The notes below the pieces were generated by a model, which did not search any database, had not been told where the DNA came from, and saw only the letters and a list, made by a program, of their open reading frames with translations. A program made the position numbers and the translations under genes. A stretch of DNA of 53,977 nt from CALARM01 sp964431735 (GTDB taxonomy: Bacteria; Vulcanimicrobiota; SpSt-956; JAKJGF01): contig CAYSLJ010000024.1 in the NCBI GenBank assembly GCA_964431735.1, positions 1-53,977 of the forward strand, read 5' to 3'. This document shows positions 43,326 to 52,689 of the stretch, one piece after another (position 1 is the first letter of the stretch; every line of letters starts with the position of its first letter).

Positions 43326-44396
43326 ATGTTAAAATATCTGGATTATATCTATAATCTTAATCATCTGTGGAAATTCCTGGGAGAACATACAGGATTTCTT
43401 CCTTCATGGGTAAAGGTATTTATTGCAGGAGGTTTTTCCATTGTTCTCATAGCAGCTTTTCTTGTTATTATGGTTATGTTTCAGACATGGCTTGAACGTA
43501 AAGAGGCCGGCCATATACAGAGCAGACATGGCCCTATGAGAGTCGGTCTCTGGCATGGATGGGCTCAGCCGCTGGCTGATACCATTAAATTATTATTAAA
43601 AGAAGATATTACACCAAAAGGTGTGGATCTGTGGGTTTTTCGTCTTGCTCCCATAATTGTGTTCATACCGTCTTTCATGGCCTATGTATGTATTCCCTTT
43701 GGCAACGGTATGACAGCATCGGATTTGAATGTAGGTATAATATATATAGTAGCAGTTACAAGCCTTGTAGTAACGGCCATTATTATGGCAGGATGGTCTG
43801 CAGGAAACAAATATGCCATCATGTCTGCTTTCCGATCGGGAGCACAGATTGTAAGTTATGAAGTGCCCATGGTTATAAGTATATTAAGTGTCATAATTAT
43901 AGTCGGCTCATTTAAAATGGGAGATTTTGTAATGGCACAGCAAAATTTATGGCTTGTTTTCCTTCAGCCACTCGCCTTTTTGATTTATTTTATTTCAGCA
44001 GTGGCGGAAACCAACAGAGCACCTTTTGATCTCCCTGAAGCAGAATCGGAAATAGTGGCAGGATATTTCATCGAATATACAGGTATGAAATTCGCTCTTT
44101 TCTTTCTCGCAGAATATACCAATATGGTTACAGTGTCTGCCGTTGCTACTACATTATTCCTGGGAGGATGGACGCTCTTCGGACTGGAACAAATTATCCC
44201 ACCGTTCCTTATATTCCTTGGTAAAGTCCTTGCCCTTATATTTGTCATTATATGGTTCAGATGGACTTTTCCCAGGTTAAGGGTAGATCAACTTATGAAT
44301 TTCTGCTGGAAAGTTCTTCTGCCCCTTTCCCTTATAAATCTCGTATTTACAGGACTTCTGTCGATTTTAGGATTATATAATATATATCATTTCTAG
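43326..44396 (+). CDS. nuoH: NADH-quinone oxidoreductase subunit H
   Basis: 356 residues, eight membrane helices. ERKEAGHIQSRHGPMRVG and AETNRAPFDLPEAESEIVAG are the diagnostic loops lining the quinone tunnel. The ATG at 43326 follows AGGAG. nuoEFG, which usually precede it, are missing. Confidence 0.96.
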   Translation: MLKYLDYIYNLNHLWKFLGEHTGFLPSWVKVFIAGGFSIVLIAAFLVIMVMFQTWLERKEAGHIQSRHGPMRVGLWHGWAQPLADTIKLLLKEDITPKGVDLWVFRLAPIIVFIPSFMAYVCIPFGNGMTASDLNVGIIYIVAVTSLVVTAIIMAGWSAGNKYAIMSAFRSGAQIVSYEVPMVISILSVIIIVGSFKMGDFVMAQQNLWLVFLQPLAFLIYFISAVAETNRAPFDLPEAESEIVAGYFIEYTGMKFALFFLAEYTNMVTVSAVATTLFLGGWTLFGLEQIIPPFLIFLGKVLALIFVIIWFRWTFPRLRVDQLMNFCWKVLLPLSLINLVFTGLLSILGLYNIYHF

Positions 44397-44408
44397 AAAG
44401 GTTTTAAT

Positions 44409-44906
44409 ATGATTAACTTTATTACCTTTTCAATATTAGCGATAATTTTAATAGTTTCTGCAATATTCATAGTAATTAAAAAAAATATATTCCATGCCAG
44501 TCTGATTTTAATGCTCTTTCTCTTTGCCATGGCAGGTATGTATATATCTCTTAAAGCCGAACTGGCAGGTACACTTCAGGTTCTTGCCTATGTAGGCGGT
44601 GTGACAACATTTATTCTTTTTGTCGTTATGCTCACAAACAGGCTGACAGATACGTCTGTAGACAGGTTTAACAAACAGAGATTAATTGCACTGGGAACCA
44701 TAATCTGTGTATTTCTGTCCTTTTTAATTCCTGTCTGTCTGAGCCTGCCTTTAAATCAAAATCCTGTTAACTTCAATGAAGAACTTATGGATATAGGACG
44801 GCTCCTGTTAAGTGATTATATACTATCTTTCGAACTAATTTCCATAATACTGACGGTAAGTATGATAGGAGCAATAATCCTGGTAAAAAAGGAGGAGACC
44901 AATTAA
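44409..44906 (+). CDS. nuoJ: NADH-quinone oxidoreductase subunit J
   Basis: 165 residues, five membrane helices. LQVLAYVGGVTTFILFVVML is the conserved third-helix region, which contains the pi-bulge in known structures. It begins 12 bases after nuoH. nuoI, usually found between them, lies at the far end of the cluster instead. Confidence 0.93.
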   Translation: MINFITFSILAIILIVSAIFIVIKKNIFHASLILMLFLFAMAGMYISLKAELAGTLQVLAYVGGVTTFILFVVMLTNRLTDTSVDRFNKQRLIALGTIICVFLSFLIPVCLSLPLNQNPVNFNEELMDIGRLLLSDYILSFELISIILTVSMIGAIILVKKEETN

Positions 44907-45209
44907 ATGCCTATTATCTATTATGTGATACTCAGTGCAATTCTTTTCTCTATAGGTCTGTACGGAGTACTCACAAGAAGAAATGCCATATCTATACTCC
45001 TCTGTATTGAAATAATGCTGAATTCTGCAAATCTGAATGTTATAGCATTTTCAAGATACTGGCCTGACCCTGCAAGGGGAACAGTATTTGTTCTTTTTAT
45101 TATAGGTCTTGCCGCAGCAGAAGCTGCCGTAGGTCTTGCAATTATAATTTCCTATTACAGAAAAGCAGAAGCAATTGATGTTGATAATATAAATATTTTA
45201 AAATGGTAA
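44907..45209 (+). CDS. nuoK: NADH-quinone oxidoreductase subunit K
   Basis: 100 residues, three membrane helices with the conserved Glu positions (CIEIMLNSANLN and AAAEAAVGLAI). It starts on the base after the nuoJ stop; its AAAGGAGGAG site lies inside nuoJ. Confidence 0.95.
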   Translation: MPIIYYVILSAILFSIGLYGVLTRRNAISILLCIEIMLNSANLNVIAFSRYWPDPARGTVFVLFIIGLAAAEAAVGLAIIISYYRKAEAIDVDNINILKW

Positions 45210-45263
45210 GATGATAGAGGAACTCTATGATAGGAGGATAAGCCGTAAGGCGAAAAACAGTTT

Positions 45264-47474
45264 ATGTTATATAATTATGTATGGTTAATTCCATTATTTC
45301 CATTTATTTCTTTCATATTAACCCTCTTACCTCAGATAAGGCAGATGAAAGGAACTTATAAAGGCTCCTATGTGGCAATAGGTTCAATGGCTTTATCCAC
45401 AATTTATTCATTTCTTATACTGGTTTCGGTCATTATGGAAGGCCATAATTTTACAGTAAAAAATATATATATGAGATGGATGACGGTTGGAAAATGTCCT
45501 ATAGAAATAGGAGTAATGGTTGATCAACTGAGTGCTGTAATGTTATTAATGGTCTCTTTTGTAGGCATGTTAATCTTTATATATTCCAGAGATTATATGG
45601 GCCATGATAAAAGATTTTCAAGATTTTTCACCTATCTTTCCCTCTTCGGTGCATCTATGCTGGGGCTTGTCATAGCGAATAATTTTCTTCTTTTATTCAT
45701 ATGCTGGGAATTAGTAGGAGTATGTTCCTATTTACTCATCGGTTTCTGGTTTGAAAAAACCTCTGCAGCAAATGCAGGAAAAAAAGCCTTCATAACTACG
45801 AAGATAGGTGATCTCGGTATATCTATAGCTCTTATGATTATACTGTGGTCATCTGCACAATACGGAGGCTCTATGACATTTAACTTCTTCCCCCATGATG
45901 ATAAAAAAGGATTTTTTGATATGTTACCCCTTATACCCGGATGGGTTTTAACATTAATAGCTCTCTTTTTATTTCTGGGAGCAATGGGAAAATCAGCACA
46001 GTTTCCACTTCATGTATGGCTTCCTGATGCGATGGAAGGTCCTACGTCAGTCAGTGCATTAATCCATGCAGCAACAATGGTGGCAGCAGGTGTCTATCTT
46101 GTAGGGAGAACGTATCCAATATTTGTAGCAGCAGTTATTCCTCTCCTGGTAGTAGCAATGATCGGTGCATTTACTGCTGTATTTGCTGCGACAATAGCAG
46201 TTACGGCAAATGATATAAAAAGAGTTCTTGCCTATTCTACACTGAGCCAGTTAGGCTATATGATGTTAGGGCTGGGAGTGGGAGGATATACGGCAGGATT
46301 ATTCCACCTTATAACACATGCTTTCTTTAAAGCTCTTCTCTTCTTAGGAAGCGGCAGTGTAATACATGGAATGAACGGTGAACAGGATATATGGAAAATG
46401 GGAGGCCTTCATAAACATATGAAATGGACCTGTTATACCTTCCTTGCAGGCACTCTCTGTCTTATAGGTTTTCCTGTAATTACAAGCGGTTTTTACAGTA
46501 AAGACGAAATTCTTGCTTCGGCATTCACTTTCGGAGAAAGATGCACTCATAATATGCCTTCATATATACCGTCATATATAGGATATTTGGGCTTCATTCC
46601 TTTACTTATGGGCCTTGCAGGCGTATTTCTGACAGCATTTTATATGACCCGGTGTTTCACCCTTACATTTCTGGGAAATAAAGTTCGTTCCCATGTTCAC
46701 CCTCATGAATCATCACCTGTTATGTATGTTCCTCTCGTCATACTTGCAATATGTTCGATTCTCCTGGGAGCAGTCGGTATTCCGGGAATGAGCCTCTTCC
46801 ACAGTTTTGTTCATTTTGCCGGTGTGGAAGGTATGAACACAGGAGGTATTTATGTATTCGGAGAAGCAGAAGGGCCTAACTGGATTATAATGATTATTTC
46901 GGTATTGCTGGGTTTTTCCGGTATAGGTCTCGGATATGTGTTCTACGGTGTAAAGGTAGTTAAACCGGAAGAAACATTTATAAAATCTATTCTAAAGCCT
47001 GTTCATAGTCTGGTCAATACAATAAGTGAACAGATTACTTATATTACAACCAGATTACCTGTAAAAATTATGCTTATTCTGACACTGCTGTATAAACTCA
47101 TATATACAGTGGTTAAAAACAAATACTTTTTTGATGAAATATACAGATACTGCATCATATGTGTTATGCTTATGATTGCACAGTTCTGTTATGTTATAGA
47201 TAAATTTATAGTAGATAAGTTTGTAGATCTATGGGCATATATTATGCTGTTTATAAGCCGTATAAAGAGATGGATAGATGACCATATAGTGGACGGAATT
47301 GCAGTAAACGGCTGGGGATATATAAGTATCCAGGGAGGTAAATACCTGACATACCTTCAGACAGGCAATATACAGCAATATATTATGGCCATATGTCTCG
47401 GTATAATATTTCTTGTTATTATAGGTTCTGTAATTGGTTCCTTCAGTTCCATATCATGGTTATCGATAAAATAA
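45264..47474 (+). CDS. nuoL: NADH-quinone oxidoreductase subunit L
   Basis: 736 residues, an antiporter-like proton-pumping subunit. LFICWELVGVCSYLLIGFW carries the key Glu, and PLHVWLPDAMEGPTSVSALI the Lys and His region. The long C-terminal amphipathic helix and last transmembrane helix explain the length. The nearest purine-rich site (AAGG, about 12 bases) is a little far. Confidence 0.96.
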   Translation: MLYNYVWLIPLFPFISFILTLLPQIRQMKGTYKGSYVAIGSMALSTIYSFLILVSVIMEGHNFTVKNIYMRWMTVGKCPIEIGVMVDQLSAVMLLMVSFVGMLIFIYSRDYMGHDKRFSRFFTYLSLFGASMLGLVIANNFLLLFICWELVGVCSYLLIGFWFEKTSAANAGKKAFITTKIGDLGISIALMIILWSSAQYGGSMTFNFFPHDDKKGFFDMLPLIPGWVLTLIALFLFLGAMGKSAQFPLHVWLPDAMEGPTSVSALIHAATMVAAGVYLVGRTYPIFVAAVIPLLVVAMIGAFTAVFAATIAVTANDIKRVLAYSTLSQLGYMMLGLGVGGYTAGLFHLITHAFFKALLFLGSGSVIHGMNGEQDIWKMGGLHKHMKWTCYTFLAGTLCLIGFPVITSGFYSKDEILASAFTFGERCTHNMPSYIPSYIGYLGFIPLLMGLAGVFLTAFYMTRCFTLTFLGNKVRSHVHPHESSPVMYVPLVILAICSILLGAVGIPGMSLFHSFVHFAGVEGMNTGGIYVFGEAEGPNWIIMIISVLLGFSGIGLGYVFYGVKVVKPEETFIKSILKPVHSLVNTISEQITYITTRLPVKIMLILTLLYKLIYTVVKNKYFFDEIYRYCIICVMLMIAQFCYVIDKFIVDKFVDLWAYIMLFISRIKRWIDDHIVDGIAVNGWGYISIQGGKYLTYLQTGNIQQYIMAICLGIIFLVIIGSVIGSFSSISWLSIK

Positions 47475-47572
47475 ATTTTTTGTATAGATTTACTATAAAT
47501 AAGGCTTTTGCAGAGTTTTACATAACATATATGATAGAGTCGAAATTTATAAAATAAAAAGGAGTTGACGAG

Positions 47573-49165
47573 ATGTTAAGTGCTATTACATTCCTGCCAT
47601 TACTGGGAGCACTCATAATATTATTCCTGAATAAAAATGATAAAGAGTATATAAAAATCACCTCCCTTATCTCAAGCGGTATAAGTCTTATCCTGTCACT
47701 GATTCTCTATGTGGGGGCTCAGACAAATGTTATTAACCTGCCCGGTGGAAAAACCTTTGAATTATTTCAATGGGAAGGTCCTTTTTCCTGGATCAGATTC
47801 GGTGCTCTTGATCAAAAGGGGTTTTCCATCAATTATTTTGTAGGAGTAGACGGAATAAGTTTACCTATTGTAGTTCTGACTACATTACTCACATTTCTTT
47901 CAATTCTCTATTCAGGTAAATATATAACTAAAAGAATAAAGGAATATTTTTTCCTCTTTTTACTTTTAGAGACAGGTATGCTGGGAGTGTTTATTTCTCT
48001 GGATTTCTTTCTCTTTTATGTATTCTGGGAAGTCTGTCTCGTACCTATGTATTTCTTAATAGGTATATGGGGTGGCCCGAAGAAAGAATATGCGGCAATA
48101 AAATTCTTTTTATATACACTGGTAGGCAGTATGGGTATGCTGGTAGCCATCTTGATACTCTTTTTCAATACCAGTCCTCATACATTAAATATGCTGGAAA
48201 TTACGGCACAGAATCCTCTTGCAGGGAAATTTGCCCTGGGAGCTCTTACATTCTGGCTTATGTTTATAGGTTTTGCCATAAAAGTGCCTATGTTCCCATT
48301 CCATACATGGTTGCCACTGGCCCATGTAGAAGCACCTACTGCAGGCAGTGTAATACTTGCAGGTATTCTTCTTAAGATGGGTACATACGGTTTTTTAAGG
48401 GTAGTTCTTCCTATGATGCCGGAAGCATCTGCTGTATTTGCCTTCCCTCTGGTTATACTGGCCTTTATAAGTATTGTTTACGGCTCTTACTGTGCTCTTG
48501 CCCAGACTGATTTAAAAAAGCTTGTAGCCTATTCGAGTGTAAACCATATGGGCTATGTTATGCTCGGCATAGCTGCATCCTATGCAGCTACACCTGCAGG
48601 AAATGATGCAATGGAAAAAATAATCAATTTCAAAGCAACTGCTCTTAACGGTGCCGTTATGCAGATGGTAAGCCACGGACTTATAACGGGAGCGCTCTTC
48701 TTCCTGGTAGGTGTAATTTATGAAAGAGCCCATACAAGGGATCTGAACAGTTTCGGAGGTCTCGGTGTGAATCTTCCTGTATATGCAGGTTTCTTCATGC
48801 TTTTTGCCATGGCTTCTCTGGGACTTCCGGGATTATGCGGTTTTATAGGAGAATTTCTTGTTTTCCTGGGAGCCTATGGTGTCGGTCCTTATGCTACAGG
48901 ACTTATTATCCCTCTGCAGATTATAGTAGGTCTCTCGCTTCTCGGAGTGGTACTGACTGCAGGTTATATGCTGTGGTCTGTACAGCGTATATTCATGGGG
49001 CCTCTGAACGAGAAGTGGAAAGACCTGACCGATATGAGTGTAGTAGAACTGGGAAGCCTTACACCGCTTATGGTTCTCACAGTATTACTTGGTATTTATC
49101 CTGCTCTTGTTATCGATATGATAAATAAAAGTGTATTATATATTCTCAACACTCTGAATCTGTAA
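47573..49165 (+). CDS. nuoM: NADH-quinone oxidoreductase subunit M
   Basis: 530 residues, antiporter-like. FYVFWEVCLVPMYFLIGIWG and PMFPFHTWLPLAHVEAPTAG are the conserved proton-channel motifs. GGAG lies 8 bases upstream of the ATG. It is followed by nuoN after 22 bases. Confidence 0.96.
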   Translation: MLSAITFLPLLGALIILFLNKNDKEYIKITSLISSGISLILSLILYVGAQTNVINLPGGKTFELFQWEGPFSWIRFGALDQKGFSINYFVGVDGISLPIVVLTTLLTFLSILYSGKYITKRIKEYFFLFLLLETGMLGVFISLDFFLFYVFWEVCLVPMYFLIGIWGGPKKEYAAIKFFLYTLVGSMGMLVAILILFFNTSPHTLNMLEITAQNPLAGKFALGALTFWLMFIGFAIKVPMFPFHTWLPLAHVEAPTAGSVILAGILLKMGTYGFLRVVLPMMPEASAVFAFPLVILAFISIVYGSYCALAQTDLKKLVAYSSVNHMGYVMLGIAASYAATPAGNDAMEKIINFKATALNGAVMQMVSHGLITGALFFLVGVIYERAHTRDLNSFGGLGVNLPVYAGFFMLFAMASLGLPGLCGFIGEFLVFLGAYGVGPYATGLIIPLQIIVGLSLLGVVLTAGYMLWSVQRIFMGPLNEKWKDLTDMSVVELGSLTPLMVLTVLLGIYPALVIDMINKSVLYILNTLNL

Positions 49166-49187
49166 GAGTTATTAAGGAGGAATATGC

Positions 49188-50675
49188 TTGTTTATAACTA
49201 TACAAAATCTGGCACCTGAGATAATTCTCTGTGTCGGAGCTCTTCTGATACTATGTGTGGATGCCTTTTTCCCTAAAATAAAGAAATATTATTTCGGTCT
49301 TGCAGCGTGGATGTTCACGTTTCTGAGCTTTTTAAGTCTTTATTTTTTAACAGGCTACGGAAAAAGTGCTGTTATTTTTCAGGGAAGCTATTCGACAGAC
49401 GGCTTCGCTCTGTTCTGCAAGGCTCTCATATTTATTGCAGGTTCTATAATACTCTTATTTTCCATAGCTTATGTATACAGACATATTCATTATAAAACTG
49501 AATTTTTTGCTCTCATATTATTTTCATTGATGGCCATGAGTGTCCTTGTATCATCTACAGATTTAATACTCATTATACTTGCCTTTGAATTTGTAAGTAT
49601 TCCGAGCTATATACTTGTCGGTTATCACAGAGATGACATTAAATCAAAAGAAGCAAGCCTGAAATATTTCCTCTTCGGAACTGTATCTGCTGCTATTTTG
49701 ATTATGGGTGCTTCTTTTCTTTACGGTCTTACGGGAGAAACAAATATATATCATATAGCAAAGGCTCTGGCCGGCACAGGAGATGTACTTATACCGGGAT
49801 ATAAATGGCTTACTCTTCTTGCTCTTGTTTTAGTAGGAGCAGGGTTTGGATTTAAAATAGGAATGTTTCCTTTCCAGATGTGGGTTCCCGATGTATATGA
49901 AGGAGCACCAACTCCTATTACCGCTTTCCTCGCAGCAGCGTCCAAAACTGCAGGTATAGCTATTTTATTGAGGTTCTTTTTTGTAGTATTTAAAAATAAT
50001 ATTCCTGTAAACTGGTGTGCCATACTGCTTGTATTGTCAATAATAACAATGTTTACAGGTAATCTTATGGCAATAAGCCAGAACAATATCAAAAGGATGC
50101 TCGGTTATTCCAGTATTGCCCATGTAGGATATATACTTGCAGGAATAGTCGGTATTTATCATTACAGCCATACAGGAACTGTATTAAGTGTCTCCCCTAT
50201 TCTTATATATCTTACAGCATATATATATATGAATCTCGGAGCATTTGCAGTAGTAATACTTGCAGAGGACATGACAGGAGATAATATAGATGAATATGCC
50301 GGTCTTGGAACCAGGTATCCTCTTCTTGCATTTATGCTTACAGTGTTTCTGCTGTCACTTGCAGGACTGCCGCCTCTCGCAGGTTTTATAGGGAAATTTT
50401 TCATCTTCGGTGAAATAGTAAATGCATCTTACTATGTTCTTGTAATACTGGCTGTATTAAACAGTGTTATAAGTGTTTATTATTACTTCAGGGTGGTCCA
50501 TTTCATGTATTTTGTCGCACCTCCGGAAAATGATAAGAAACCTGTTTATTCATACAGTATTCTTACACTGGCAGCCATGTATATATGTTTTGCAGGAACG
50601 ATCTTTATGGGCATAAAACCTAACTGGATTGTAGATCTTGCCAGCAGGGCTTTAATCATTATAGATGTAAGATAA
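49188..50675 (+). CDS. nuoN: NADH-quinone oxidoreductase subunit N
   Basis: 495 residues, the third antiporter-like subunit. AFEFVSIPSYILVGY and FPFQMWVPDVYEGAPTPITA identify it. The start is TTG at 49188, 7 bases after AAGGAGG; the nearby ATG at 49184 is out of frame and too close. Confidence 0.95.
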   Translation: MFITIQNLAPEIILCVGALLILCVDAFFPKIKKYYFGLAAWMFTFLSFLSLYFLTGYGKSAVIFQGSYSTDGFALFCKALIFIAGSIILLFSIAYVYRHIHYKTEFFALILFSLMAMSVLVSSTDLILIILAFEFVSIPSYILVGYHRDDIKSKEASLKYFLFGTVSAAILIMGASFLYGLTGETNIYHIAKALAGTGDVLIPGYKWLTLLALVLVGAGFGFKIGMFPFQMWVPDVYEGAPTPITAFLAAASKTAGIAILLRFFFVVFKNNIPVNWCAILLVLSIITMFTGNLMAISQNNIKRMLGYSSIAHVGYILAGIVGIYHYSHTGTVLSVSPILIYLTAYIYMNLGAFAVVILAEDMTGDNIDEYAGLGTRYPLLAFMLTVFLLSLAGLPPLAGFIGKFFIFGEIVNASYYVLVILAVLNSVISVYYYFRVVHFMYFVAPPENDKKPVYSYSILTLAAMYICFAGTIFMGIKPNWIVDLASRALIIIDVR

Positions 50676-50695
50676 TAATAATTGGTCTTTCCTCG

Positions 50696-50726
50696 CGTCA
50701 CGCATCATGCGTCACGGGTCACGACG
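50696..50726. repeat. CGTCACG heptamer array
   Basis: Units CGTCACG, CATCATG, CGTCACG, GGTCACG, ACG, just upstream of the nuoB ribosome-binding site. Confidence 0.88.
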
Positions 50727-50744
50727 ATAAAAGGAGTAAACGTT

Positions 50745-51257
50745 ATGAGTTATTTAAAAGAGATATTTACAGTAGTAGCAGATTTACCGGGAGGGCAGAT
50801 ACTGCAGGGTGCAACTGATGTTGTATTTAACTGGTCCAGGCGCTCATCTCTATGGCCTATGACATTCGGCCTTGCCTGCTGTGCCATAGAAATGATGGCT
50901 GCCGCAGCATCCCGCTATGATATAGACCGTTTTGGGGCAGGACTTTACAGACCATCACCGAGACAGTCCGATTTGATGATAGTGGCAGGAACTGTTACAC
51001 ACAAAATGGCACCTCTGGTTAAAAGACTTTATGAACAGATGCCTGAACCAAGGTATGTAATTTCCATGGGAAACTGTGCCAATACAGGAGGTATATATAA
51101 ATATGATTCCTATTCCGTTTTACTGGGAGTAGATAAAATCGTGCCGGTAGATGTTTATATTCCGGGATGTCCCCCCAGGCCGGAATCTCTTTTATATGGT
51201 CTCATAAAACTTCAGGAAAAAATAGATAATGAAAAATTTACACAGGTATTTTATTGA
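50745..51257 (+). CDS. nuoB: NADH-quinone oxidoreductase subunit B
   Basis: 170 residues. The N2 cluster ligands are present: Cys45-Cys46 (FGLACCAIEMM), Cys111 (MGNC) and Cys142 (PGCPPRPE). The ATG at 50745 follows AAGGAG; a longer frame from 50682 would translate the repeat array and is rejected. Normally second in nuo operons, it is here tenth, after nuoN. Confidence 0.95.
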   Translation: MSYLKEIFTVVADLPGGQILQGATDVVFNWSRRSSLWPMTFGLACCAIEMMAAAASRYDIDRFGAGLYRPSPRQSDLMIVAGTVTHKMAPLVKRLYEQMPEPRYVISMGNCANTGGIYKYDSYSVLLGVDKIVPVDVYIPGCPPRPESLLYGLIKLQEKIDNEKFTQVFY

Positions 51258-51265
51258 TATTTTGT

Positions 51266-51341
51266 AAGCGTTCAGCAGTTAGCTATCAGCTTATGTAATT
51301 CTAATAAAAGCTGACTGATTACTACTGATAGCTGAACGCTT
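51266..51341. repeat. AGCTATC-type inverted repeat between nuoB and nuoI
   Basis: AAGCGTTCAGC at 51266-51276 is mirrored by GCTGAACGCTT at 51331-51341, with further AGCTATCAG-type units inside both arms. It resembles the repeat at 16741-16796. Confidence 0.8.
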
Positions 51342-51381
51342 ATGATATTTTTATAAACACCGCAGAAATAGGAGAAACATT

Positions 51382-51909
51382 ATGCTTAATCAATTACGGG
51401 AAGCCTTTAAACAGGCAGATAAAGAATTTAATGAACTCTTTGCCGGTGCATTGAGTTGTATAACAGGACTTAAAACATCGGGGAAATATCTGTTAAGACC
51501 TACTGTGACTCTCCATTATCCGGATCAACACTGGGTCATGTATAAAGATACAAGAAACTGGCTCAGATTGATGAAAAATGAAGAAACAGGTGAGGAACTG
51601 TGTACTGCATGCGGAAGCTGTGTGAGAGTCTGTCCATGTTCCTGTATAAAAATTGCCTCCGGAAAAAAAGCCGAACATAGAAAAGGTCTTTTACCTGACA
51701 TATTTGACATTGATTTTTCCCTATGCTGTTTCTGCGGACTCTGCGTGGAAGCATGCCCTTTTAATGCAATAAAATTCTGTGCCGCCTATGAAATGGCACA
51801 GTACGACAGAAAAGATTTAATCTGGAATAAAGAGCAATTACTTGCTATAAACGATGATTTCAAACAGACAGAACCGAAACAGATGGTTGATAGATACATA
51901 ATTCCTTAA
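51382..51909 (+). CDS. nuoI: NADH-quinone oxidoreductase subunit I
   Basis: 175 residues. Two 4Fe-4S motifs are intact: Cys74/77/80/84 with Cys88 (CTACGSCVRVCP) and Cys115/118/121/125 (CCFCGLCVEACP). It passes electrons to NuoB. AGGAG precedes the ATG. It is the last nuo gene, so B and I form a relocated pair at the end of the cluster. Without NuoEFG in the cluster the electron donor is unclear; ferredoxin is a likely alternative. Confidence 0.93.
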   Translation: MLNQLREAFKQADKEFNELFAGALSCITGLKTSGKYLLRPTVTLHYPDQHWVMYKDTRNWLRLMKNEETGEELCTACGSCVRVCPCSCIKIASGKKAEHRKGLLPDIFDIDFSLCCFCGLCVEACPFNAIKFCAAYEMAQYDRKDLIWNKEQLLAINDDFKQTEPKQMVDRYIIP

Positions 51910-51911
51910 AA

Positions 51912-51960
51912 GTGAATAGTGAATAGTGAGTAGTGAGTGGTGAATAGTGAGTAGTGAATA
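51912..51960. repeat. GTGARTA heptamer array, seven perfect-length units
   Basis: GTGAATA, GTGAATA, GTGAGTA, GTGAGTG, GTGAATA, GTGAGTA, GTGAATA without a break, between convergent nuoI and the HD hydrolase gene. The cleanest array in the window. Confidence 0.95.
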
Positions 51961-51974
51961 TAAATTATTACTAT

Positions 51975-52529
51975 TTACGTAAATACTTCTTCAGTTTCCT
52001 CTTTAAATTCCTTAAATAATAGAGATAATTGAGGAGATTCATTCGCTCTCATAGAAAAAGCCTCCATAAGTGAATTATAGTACCACTGCTGTTTATCTTT
52101 CCCTCTTTTAAAGCGGAGCCAGAGGTTATCACCCATTACTGCCAGATCTTTTCTCATTGCCCTTACATTATCCAGCTTATCGGCGCATTCTACAAGAAGG
52201 CTATCTAAAGGAGCATTTTTAAGAGTCTCTATCGTATGAGTTTTTCTATGTTCCCATGTATCCGTCTTATCAGGTTCTGAAATAGATGCTACTATAGTTG
52301 CTATTTTTTCTCCGAAATGTAACTTTATCTCCTGTACCGTAACAGGAGTATCTTCCAGTGTATCATGAAGGAGCCCTGCTATGACAACATTTTCGTCACA
52401 ACCTGCTTCTATAAGCAGTTTACTTACACCTATAGGATGCACTATATAGGGCACATGAGATCCTTTACGGAATTGTCCCCTGTGGGCTTTAACGGCAAAT
52501 TCGATTGCATCAAAAATTCTGTCTGTCAT
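51975..52529 (-). CDS. HD-domain (p)ppGpp hydrolase-like protein (small alarmone hydrolase)
   Basis: 184 residues. HD-family metal residues are in YIVHP (His31), LLHDTLEDT (His55, Asp56) and ADKLDN (Asp117), in the spacing of the hydrolase half of RelA/SpoT. There is no synthetase or TGS domain, so it matches Mesh1-type stand-alone hydrolases. The ATG at 52529 has GAGG upstream; a longer frame would translate a heptamer array. It lies downstream of rplL on the same strand, beyond a terminator. Confidence 0.8.
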   Translation of the reverse strand: MTDRIFDAIEFAVKAHRGQFRKGSHVPYIVHPIGVSKLLIEAGCDENVVIAGLLHDTLEDTPVTVQEIKLHFGEKIATIVASISEPDKTDTWEHRKTHTIETLKNAPLDSLLVECADKLDNVRAMRKDLAVMGDNLWLRFKRGKDKQQWYYNSLMEAFSMRANESPQLSLLFKEFKEETEEVFT

Positions 52530-52549
52530 AATGTATAACCTCAATAATA

Positions 52550-52570
52550 GTGAGTGGTGAGTAGTGAATA
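52550..52570. repeat. GTGARTA heptamer array
   Basis: GTGAGTG, GTGAGTA, GTGAATA, directly upstream of the HD hydrolase start. Confidence 0.85.
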
Positions 52571-52620
52571 ACAATAATCGTGACAATCCTCCCGTTAATT
52601 GTTACTCGCCATAAAAATCA

Positions 52621-52689
52621 TATAAAAACAGTGAGTAATAAATGGGGTATGCTCCCCCACTCACTACTCACTATTCACTATTCACTTAC
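52621..52689 (-). terminator. Heptamer-array terminator downstream of rplL
   Basis: On the minus strand GTGAATA/GTGAGTA units directly follow the rplL stop. AGTGAGTA then pairs with TACTCACT, an inner GGGG/CCCC stem caps the structure, and GTTTTTATA follows. It would end the rplJ-rplL transcript before the HD gene. Confidence 0.6.

Noticed and set aside
50682..50744. N-terminal extension of nuoB
   Set aside because: The added residues are encoded by a CGTCACG array, and AAGGAG lies correctly for the ATG at 50745.
52530..52586. N-terminal extension of the HD hydrolase
   Set aside because: It is encoded by GTGARTA array sequence read on the stop-free strand; the ATG at 52529 matches the family start.
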